Assembly: GCA_900767075.1 (NCBI GenBank)
Contig: CAAFXX010000012.1
Coordinates: 1-7,111 of the forward strand
DNA: 7,111 nt
Source of the DNA: Bacteroidales bacterium
GTDB lineage: Bacteria; Bacteroidota; Bacteroidia; Bacteroidales; Muribaculaceae
Direction of reading: 5' to 3'
This document shows, piece by piece, positions 1 through 3,939 of the stretch. The notes under the pieces are model-generated. The model worked only from the letters and a program-made list of their open reading frames with translations, had not been told where the DNA came from and did no database searches. Numbering within the stretch: position 1 is the first letter of the stretch; every line of letters starts with the position of its first letter. The position numbers and the translations under genes were made by a program.

Positions 1-278
1 GCGTTAAGTGTGTCATGTTTGCATTTGGCAAAACAAACCGCGCCATTTGAGACGGTCTGAGGCGATAGCCGAGCCTTTGGCCAAACATTGGCGAAACATT
101 GGTCAAACATACTGCCAAATCTCTTATTATTCTTCTTCCTTTGGAGGATTTCATTTTGTTTGAGAAGTTTATTTTATATAAATAACGGATAGTGAGGGAC
201 TTTTATTCCCCAAAAATCCTCCTTTGGCAAGTTTATAACATTTGTTAACATTAGAATGGATGCCTTTCTTCTCGTTCA
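1..278. other. AT-rich intergenic region without a convincing gene
   Basis: No supported complete gene was found here. It contains three tandem 11-bp repeats (annotated separately), a separated inverted repeat (ggaggattt at 143-151 against aaatcctcc at 214-222) and a T/A-rich centre around 160-185. On the minus strand a frame is open from an ATG at 110 to the window edge (about 36 codons). Its codons simply run through the repeats and I see no domain, so I do not call it a gene. The stretch follows the stop of the ORF6N gene, so it is either that gene's downstream region or a spacer. Confidence 0.5.
79..111. repeat. three tandem 11-bp repeats, consensus GGYSAAACATT
   Basis: Three head-to-tail copies lie at 79-89 (ggccaaacatt), 90-100 (ggcgaaacatt) and 101-111 (ggtcaaacata). 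They differ only at positions 3, 4 and the last base. A looser copy, ggcaaaacaaa, starts near 27. A spacing of 11 bp, about one helical turn, is what iterons or a multi-site operator would show, but no replication or partition gene is visible nearby. They could also be a chance micro-duplication. Confidence 0.6.
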
Positions 279-1211
279 TCATAGCTGTGATATAAGTTCT
301 GTTCCGGTCATGACATCCATCTTTGAGAACGCAAACAGTTTCTTGCCGAGGTCTTTAAGCGAATGACCGATGTGATAGACTTCCTCATCAATTATTAGAA
401 AACGGTCGTGAGCCTTGTTGTAAGCGTGTAAGGTCACGCCCGGATACTGGGCATTGTGTCGCGCAACATCCTGACGAAGCTGCTGTGAAATTTTACCGTC
501 ATAAATATCAACAGTCACACCGGGATTCCGTTTTGACAGTTGCACAAGTACCGAATCGTCAACATAGCTGTCGATGACAACTATCCGTTTTTTAGCCTTT
601 CTGATTAGTTTGGCAACGAAGGCATACGCATCGAAAATCTGACCATCAAAGAAAATGCCCTCTCTTATTTCATCATACCTATTTAGTCTATCCAGTATTG
701 TGTCAACTTTTTCATCGGTTTTTAGTTGTTTCATTTCAAGACGGTCAAGTCTCTGAAAAAGGGAGCCATGTTTTTTGATGAAATTCCGCATTAGAGTAAA
801 TGCTCGCATAATCCGGATATTTACTTCTATGGCTTTTTCTGAACGCAGAACACTACTGAGCATTGCAACTCCATTTTCGGTAAAAGCGTATGGCATATAC
901 CTTGAACCACCTCTGCCTCCGTTTGAGGTCACAATTTGTGACCTCAAACATTCCTCCTTTGTAAGTTGGAACATAAAGTCCGTTGGGAACCGTTGGATAT
1001 TGCGTTTAACTGCTTGGTTCAATACCTTAGTCTCAACTCCGTATAACTTTGCGAGATCACTGTCAAGCATAACCTGTTCCTCTCGTATAATATATATGAG
1101 AGATTCTATATTTATGGATAACAGCTGACTGTCATTTAAGCCATCGTGTTTTTGGAGACTTTTAGACTGCTGTTTATCTTTATATTCTTTGTTTTCTTGC
1201 GTAGTTTCCAT
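279..1211 (-). CDS. ORF6N-domain protein with PLD-like C-terminal domain
   Basis: Probable DNA-binding protein of 310 aa. Residues about 33-142 match the ORF6N domain known from phage and mobile-element proteins, seen in the stretches MLDSDLAKLYGVETK, FPTDFMFQLTKEE and YAFTENGVAMLSSVL. Residues about 150-180 look like a short coiled coil. Residues about 188-305 resemble a phospholipase-D-like fold: after VIDSYVD comes HDRFLIID, close to the PLD HxKxxxxD motif but with Arg for Lys (H268, R270, D275), then YHIGHSLKDLG. Only one such half-motif is present, so catalysis would need a dimer or may be lost. I chose the ATG at 1211; a TTG six bases upstream keeps the frame but overlaps a -7-like box. 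It ends with TGA at 279-281. It lies downstream of the HTH gene on the same strand, separated by a hairpin. Biological role unknown; regulation of the mobile element is a guess. Confidence 0.85.
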   Translation of the reverse strand: METTQENKEYKDKQQSKSLQKHDGLNDSQLLSINIESLIYIIREEQVMLDSDLAKLYGVETKVLNQAVKRNIQRFPTDFMFQLTKEECLRSQIVTSNGGRGGSRYMPYAFTENGVAMLSSVLRSEKAIEVNIRIMRAFTLMRNFIKKHGSLFQRLDRLEMKQLKTDEKVDTILDRLNRYDEIREGIFFDGQIFDAYAFVAKLIRKAKKRIVVIDSYVDDSVLVQLSKRNPGVTVDIYDGKISQQLRQDVARHNAQYPGVTLHAYNKAHDRFLIIDEEVYHIGHSLKDLGKKLFAFSKMDVMTGTELISQL

Positions 1212-1214
1212 ATG

Positions 1215-1222
1215 CAAAGGTA
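1215..1222 (-). promoter_or_regulatory. possible Bacteroidetes -7 box TACCTTTG
   Basis: Read on the minus strand, TACCTTTG matches the Bacteroidetes -7 consensus TAnnTTTG exactly. It lies only three bases before the chosen ATG of the ORF6N gene, so a transcript from it would be essentially leaderless or would start inside the gene. No clear TTG-type -33 element is seen 19-21 bases upstream. It may be fortuitous. Confidence 0.3.
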
Positions 1223-1260
1223 CCTAATATTTCTGAAATATAAGACTGTATATGAGCAAT

Positions 1261-1299
1261 AACTTCCAATCAGCACTCATATTGTGCTGATTGGAAGTT
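1261..1299. repeat. perfect 16-bp inverted repeat (hairpin)
   Basis: aacttccaatcagcac (1261-1276) and gtgctgattggaagtt (1284-1299) are perfect reverse complements around a 7-base loop, tcatatt. It begins three bases past the stop codon of the HTH gene and ends about 40 bases upstream of the ORF6N start, both on the minus strand. No T-run follows on either strand, so it is not a canonical intrinsic terminator. It could be a processed or factor-assisted terminator, an mRNA-stabilising hairpin or a protein-binding palindrome controlling the ORF6N gene. Confidence 0.8.
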
Positions 1300-1301
1300 C
1301 A

Positions 1302-1607
1302 TCACATGGGGAGAATACCTGCGGAGGCATAGGGTTCATAATGGAATCGCCTTAGAAAGAGATCCACATCTTCCTGAGTGTACCAATATTTATCGCCCTC
1401 TCTTGAATATCCTAAATATCCATTGTCCCGAAGTTTCTTTAGATATTTGTCTTTGATATTAAGAAGGGTCATAATAGCTTTATTATCATACACTCGTAGC
1501 TCCGATTTCTTTTCAGAACAACTATTACCCTTGTGCTTGCCCTCTAAAATGTGGAGAATTCTGGTCAAGAGTTCCCTATCATTCAGTTCTTTTGGATTAC
1601 TATCCAT
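1302..1607 (-). CDS. small helix-turn-helix protein (excisionase/MerR-like)
   Basis: A 101-aa protein. Residues about 38-88 (RVYDNKAIMTLLNIKD, KYLKKLRDNGYLGYSR, KYWYTQEDVDLFL) have the layout of the MerR/excisionase-type HTH_17 domain: a helix picking out a DNA site, a recognition helix with KKLRDNG, a beta-wing, then a helix beginning TQEDV. Many Bacteroidales conjugative elements encode proteins of this size and pattern, some acting as excision or transfer regulators. The N-terminal 30 residues are a charged helix (LNDRELLTRILHILEG). The ATG at 1607 is the only sensible start. Its leader contains two short inverted repeats at 1644-1686. Whether it is an excisionase or a transcription factor cannot be told from sequence alone, and no integrase gene is in the window. 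Confidence 0.8.
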   Translation of the reverse strand: MDSNPKELNDRELLTRILHILEGKHKGNSCSEKKSELRVYDNKAIMTLLNIKDKYLKKLRDNGYLGYSREGDKYWYTQEDVDLFLRRFHYEPYASAGILPM

Positions 1608-1643
1608 TTGTTACAGGTATCTTGTTGCGTGTAAGGAGATAGA

Positions 1644-1686
1644 CAGTTGCCGGGACAATCCAACTGATGGTCTGCGTAAGCGCAGA
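1644..1686. promoter_or_regulatory. two small inverted repeats upstream of the HTH gene
   Basis: cagttg (1644-1649) pairs with caactg (1661-1666) across 11 bases. tctgcg (1671-1676) pairs with cgcaga (1681-1686) across a taag loop. They lie 37-79 bases upstream of the HTH gene's ATG on the minus strand, so they could be an operator or a folded 5' leader. No T-run follows either one. The arms are only 6 bp each, so chance is possible. Confidence 0.35.
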
Positions 1687-1696
1687 TGATAAGTGT

Positions 1697-1987
1697 CTAA
1701 TTTGATGTTTCATCTTTTAACGGGATTAGATACTGTGATAAAATCAAAATCTTTTTGAGGAAAATTTGACCAATATCTGTGTTTTTCTCAAAATGGCGTA
1801 AATTGTAGCCTGATTCGCTATATTTATAAATTACCCAAGACGGCATTCGCTCTTGGGGGCGGTTTAGTCCGCCCCCGCCACTCAGGCATCCCCTCCCAGA
1901 AGGAGAGAGGAATGTTTTGTCGATAAAGTTGTAATTTTTTCTGTCAAAAGCTCGGTTTTGTGCAAAATTCAGCTTAAATTTGCACAT
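1697..1987 (-). CDS. doubtful hypothetical ORF, 96 aa
   Basis: An open frame from ATG at 1987 to a stop at 1697. I recognise no domain. The product is mixed: AT-rich, Lys/Asn/Phe/Ile-rich ends (NFAQNRAFDRKNYNFIDK, FLKKILILSQYLIPLKDE) and a middle part (LSPSGRGCLSGGGGLNRP) that is merely the translation of the GC-rich hairpin at 1855-1876 and its flank. That makes it look like a structured non-coding region that happens to stay open. Its start codon lies inside an 8-bp palindrome and close to the inferred right end of the IS. It could also be a short protein cut or re-started by the insertion. Confidence 0.2.
   Translation of the reverse strand: MCKFKLNFAQNRAFDRKNYNFIDKTFLSPSGRGCLSGGGGLNRPQERMPSWVIYKYSESGYNLRHFEKNTDIGQIFLKKILILSQYLIPLKDETSN
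1855..1876. repeat. GC-rich hairpin, 8-bp perfect stem
   Basis: gggggcgg (1855-1862) and ccgccccc (1869-1876) are perfect complements around a tttagt loop, in a neighbourhood that is otherwise AT-rich. Eight consecutive G-C pairs make it very stable on either strand. No T-run follows on either strand. It may be a pausing or processing structure of an untranslated RNA, or a short mobile repeat. Confidence 0.75.
1959..1986. repeat. 8-bp palindromic repeat, TGTGCAAA / TTTGCACA
   Basis: tgtgcaaa (1959-1966) and tttgcaca (1979-1986) are exact reverse complements 12 bases apart, so repeat centres are about two helical turns apart. That suits a dimeric DNA-binding protein. It lies just outside the inferred right end of the IS, so it is probably host-element sequence. 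No partner protein can be named. Confidence 0.4.
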
Positions 1988-1996
1988 AGTTATGGA

Positions 1997-2022
1997 GGAC
2001 GCATTCCGATATGGAATCGTCC
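1997..2022. repeat. imperfect hairpin near the IS right end
   Basis: ggacg (1997-2001) and attcc (2003-2007), with one unpaired c at 2002, pair with ggaat (2013-2017) and cgtcc (2018-2022) around a gatat loop: ten base pairs with one bulge. Part of it, aatcgtccatcc at 2015-2026, recurs with one mismatch in the upstream non-coding part of the IS (3320-3331). It may therefore be part of the IS right end or the target it recognises. Confidence 0.55.
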
Positions 2023-2030
2023 ATCCCGTG

Positions 2031-2060
2031 TAGGCCGAGTGTTATCACCGGCCTATTTTT
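2031..2060 (+). terminator. intrinsic-terminator-like hairpin with T5
   Basis: taggccg (2031-2037) pairs with cggccta (2049-2055), with an inner gtg/cac extension across a ttat loop, followed by five T at 2056-2060. The T-run is on the plus strand, opposite to the transposase, which ends at 2068. It would stop rightward transcription from entering the transposase gene in antisense. It is probably part of the IS right end. Confidence 0.6.
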
Positions 2061-2067
2061 CTATCTG

Positions 2068-3096
2068 TCAGCCTTTAGTGGAGTATTCCGGGTCGTAAGA
2101 CTTCTTGGATTTGCAGACTGAATACATCAGGGTCAGCAGTTTGCGCATGACGGCGACAAGAGCCACTTTCCCTGACGGATTGGATTTCTTAATCCGGTCA
2201 TAGAACTCTCTCATCTTGGGATTGCATCGGATGGCGGCCATCGCGCAGATGTAGAGCATAGACCGCATTGTCGAATTTCCTTTTTTCGATATGTGTCGTT
2301 TGGGATCCTGTGGACCTGACTGACGGGCTACGACATCCAGGCCTGCGAATGAGATTACCTGCCGTTGATTGTTGAAGTTGGCGAAGCATCCGACCTCGGC
2401 AAGTATTGCGGCAGCTGTGGTCTGACCTATTCCCGGAACGGTTGTTGACAGTCTGACTGCCTCTTTGAATTGTTCGGATTTATCGACAAGATTCCGGATC
2501 TCGGTTTCGGCTTTGGAGATGTTTTTATCGACATCGTCAAGTGCGGCAGAGCATATCCTAACAGTCTTTTTGTCTGAGAAAGAGCTTGCTGTAAGCGCTC
2601 CAAGCTGGTTCTTCAGCATCGTGCTGTGTTTTACCAAAGAGGCGCGCAGGCGGCACAGTGACCGTATTGACGCAAGCTGCTCATCCGGTGCCTCCCAATT
2701 CTTGAGCCTGCGGTTCTCGCATCCGAGCATCGAGAGAATATAGGCATCGATCTTGTCGGTCTTAGTCTTATATCCTTCGTATTTTGCGAAGTCTCTGACT
2801 CGGTTTGCCGGAACAACGTGGACTGTCATTCCAAGTTTGGTCAGGTGCATTGCAAGAGCCTCGTAATATACTCCGGTAGGCTCCATGACAAAGCATAGCG
2901 GATACCCTTTGAGGGACTCCTTACGGACCCACCTGACGAGCTGGTTAAAGCCATGTTTGTCATTAGTGAACTCTATCGAAGGTGTGCTGCATCCCTCTGC
3001 ATCAAGCATGGACAGACAGGCCATGAATGTCGATTTGGCGACATCTATCCCCACGCACTGGCGGAAATAGACAGTTGGTTTAAATCTCGGTTGCAT
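2068..3096 (-). CDS. IS110-family transposase (DEDD recombinase)
   Basis: A complete 342-aa transposase that cuts and rejoins DNA as a recombinase guided by a bridge RNA. The N-terminal RuvC-like domain (about 14-165) carries the DEDD residues: D18 in VGIDVAKS, E72 in VMEPTGVYYE, and D114 and D117 in KTDKIDA. Their spacing fits what I recall for IS621. A coiled-coil stretch spans about 140-215. The C-terminal Transposase_20 domain starts with a hairpin-like VPGIGQTTAAAIL (220-232), followed by SFAGLD, the QSGPQ motif where S260 is the likely catalytic serine, and ISKKGNSTMRSMLY. All key residues are present and there is no frameshift, so it may be active. The ATG at 3096 places the first motif at the family's usual distance. 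The 300 bases upstream hold the candidate bridge RNA. It terminates at 2068, next to an opposing terminator. Confidence 0.96.
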   Translation of the reverse strand: MQPRFKPTVYFRQCVGIDVAKSTFMACLSMLDAEGCSTPSIEFTNDKHGFNQLVRWVRKESLKGYPLCFVMEPTGVYYEALAMHLTKLGMTVHVVPANRVRDFAKYEGYKTKTDKIDAYILSMLGCENRRLKNWEAPDEQLASIRSLCRLRASLVKHSTMLKNQLGALTASSFSDKKTVRICSAALDDVDKNISKAETEIRNLVDKSEQFKEAVRLSTTVPGIGQTTAAAILAEVGCFANFNNQRQVISFAGLDVVARQSGPQDPKRHISKKGNSTMRSMLYICAMAAIRCNPKMREFYDRIKKSNPSGKVALVAVMRKLLTLMYSVCKSKKSYDPEYSTKG

Positions 3097-3216
3097 GTCA
3101 ATCGGATTATTTGGTTATACTATCTGACTGTCAATAATCTTCGTCGCCTTCACTCTTGGCGGAACTCAAGCTCGGCTAATCCGGCTTACGATACTTTGTC
3201 CAGGCTCTAAAGATAT

Positions 3217-3376
3217 AAAAAAGGCAGCGGCGAAATCTAATCCACGGAATCCTCTGAGGGGTACAAAGTGGTTGATGGGCTCGCTGCCGATGGACAATCA
3301 CTTTAGCAAAACTACAAACAATCATCCATCCGACGGACATCTCTCTTACAAGAAAAAAGTGCCAATCGCTATTGAC
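3217..3376 (-). ncRNA. candidate IS110 bridge RNA
   Basis: The non-coding stretch upstream of the transposase has an ordered set of structures on the minus strand, the sense strand of the IS. First is a 5' stem-loop, GTCAAT-AGCG-ATTGGC (3376-3361), extendable to GTGTCAAT/ATTGGCAC with one G-U pair and followed by six T. Next, a long stem is formed by 3330-3320 with 3299-3289, about 11 pairs including three wobbles, closing a 20-base loop. Last, GGCAGCG (3288-3282) pairs with CGCTGCC (3229-3223), closing a 52-base segment with an internal loop, followed by six T (3222-3217). A 5' stem-loop plus two large loops in about 160 nt is the plan described for IS110 bridge RNAs. The exact ends and the loop assignment (target or donor) are inferred. 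Confidence 0.5.
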
Positions 3377-3380
3377 ACTG

Positions 3381-3388
3381 CAAAGGTA
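3381..3388 (-). promoter_or_regulatory. possible -7 box TACCTTTG for the bridge RNA
   Basis: On the minus strand TACCTTTG matches the Bacteroidetes -7 consensus TAnnTTTG and is placed to start transcription near 3376, exactly at the 5' stem-loop of the candidate bridge RNA. No clear -33 TTG is present upstream in the inserted state. For IS110 elements the promoter is known to be completed across the joined ends of the excised circle, so an incomplete promoter here would fit. Confidence 0.4.
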
Positions 3389-3397
3389 AGAGTGGTT

Positions 3398-3429
3398 GGA
3401 CATCGGGAGGGATACCCGGTGTCCTTTTT
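3398..3429 (+). terminator. strong intrinsic terminator or attenuator before DUF1896
   Basis: ggacatcggg (3398-3407) pairs with cccggtgtcc (3415-3424), ten pairs including one G-U, around an agggata loop, followed by five T (3425-3429). It points rightward and ends 63 bases before the DUF1896 start. No rightward gene lies directly to its left, because the IS is there. It may be the terminator of a gene now separated by the insertion, or an attenuator in the leader of the DUF1896 operon. Confidence 0.75.
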
Positions 3430-3492
3430 CATTGTGCCGTAATAAAACGACTTGGAGAAGGATTCCGGCAACCACTATATCCGCATCCCCCG

Positions 3493-3939
3493 ATGAAACA
3501 TAACATAGAATTGCCGGAGGCAGACTTCTTCCAAGTCTATCTCCGGGGTCATCTCATCGACCATCATTTTCCCCAGAGAAATAATAAAAAATTCATAGAA
3601 ACCCGCTCCGACGACGCATACGACACATTCGTGTCGGCGCGACTGGAGGGAAAGCCCGTTCCGATTGCCCGTGAGCTGGCGATGCGCACACTGCTTGCCG
3701 GACTGTATGTGTCGCGCTACGACATAATATATAATGTGGTGGAGGAAAACCTCTGGCTGCGTCTGCCGCCGGAGTATATGCCTGACTTCGCCGTTCATCT
3801 GCTCGGACAGAAACCTGTCAGCGACATACTCGACCGATACGAGGTCAACGGCGACTTCCTCGACAGGGAGACCCATCAGCCGATGCTGACAGAACTGCTC
3901 GGAACAATCACCGAAATACTGGACGGCTATGGCTTATAA
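3493..3939 (+). CDS. DUF1896 family protein
   Basis: A 148-aa protein that I recognise as DUF1896, a Bacteroidetes family of unknown function found mainly in conjugative elements next to large methylase/helicase genes. Typical features are visible: an aromatic N-terminal segment (DFFQVYLRGHLIDHHFP, about 11-27), FIETRSDDAYDTFVSARLEG (33-52) and a conserved helix ELAMRTLLAGLYVSRYD (58-74). These are followed by an acidic region with LRLPPEY and a C-terminal helix ending in ITEILDGYGL. There is no signal peptide or membrane segment, so it should be cytoplasmic. The ATG at 3493 is the first start in frame after the terminator. A ggagaagg run at 3454-3461 is too far away to be a normal ribosome site, which is not unusual in Bacteroidetes. 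Its 3' end overlaps the methylase gene by 11 bp, implying translational coupling and a shared task, not otherwise known. Confidence 0.9.
   Translation: MKHNIELPEADFFQVYLRGHLIDHHFPQRNNKKFIETRSDDAYDTFVSARLEGKPVPIARELAMRTLLAGLYVSRYDIIYNVVEENLWLRLPPEYMPDFAVHLLGQKPVSDILDRYEVNGDFLDRETHQPMLTELLGTITEILDGYGL

Larger units (their letters stand above)
1990..3397 (-). mobile_element. IS110-family insertion sequence (ends approximate)
   Basis: The intact transposase at 2068-3096 identifies an IS110-family element of roughly 1.4 kb, within the family's usual size. The ends are not exact: the IS110 group lacks terminal inverted repeats and makes no simple target duplication, so the boundaries cannot be read directly. 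The long non-coding part lies upstream of the transposase (3097 to about 3397) and the short one downstream (2067 to about 1990). This is the arrangement of the IS110 group, whose bridge RNA comes from the upstream end; in the IS1111 group it comes from the downstream end. The element sits between leftward regulator genes and the rightward DUF1896/methylase operon. Confidence 0.75.

Noticed and set aside
79..111. CRISPR array
   Set aside because: The repeats are directly adjacent 11-mers with no spacers and no cas genes.
775..1128. 117-aa plus-strand ORF opposite the ORF6N gene
   Set aside because: It is entirely antisense to a recognised domain and its product has no recognisable features.
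1212..1217. TTG at 1217 as the start of the ORF6N protein
   Set aside because: It adds only two residues, overlaps the -7-like box, and an ATG lies six bases downstream in frame.
2198..2743. Short ORFs on both strands inside the transposase gene
   Set aside because: They overlap the conserved IS110 reading frame; Arg/Ser-rich composition is typical of shadow frames.
3353..3378. Hairpin GTGTCAAT/ATTGGCAC plus T6 as an ordinary gene terminator
   Set aside because: No leftward gene lies upstream of it to terminate, and its place right after a -7 box fits the 5' stem-loop of the candidate bridge RNA better. The terminator reading cannot be fully excluded.
3176..3475. 99-aa minus-strand ORF across the IS end and the terminator
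   Set aside because: It covers the structured non-coding end of the IS and crosses its likely boundary; the product resembles no protein I know.
3475..3876. 133-aa minus-strand ORF opposite DUF1896
   Set aside because: It is antisense to a clear family member, and its apparent length follows from the codon bias of the real gene.
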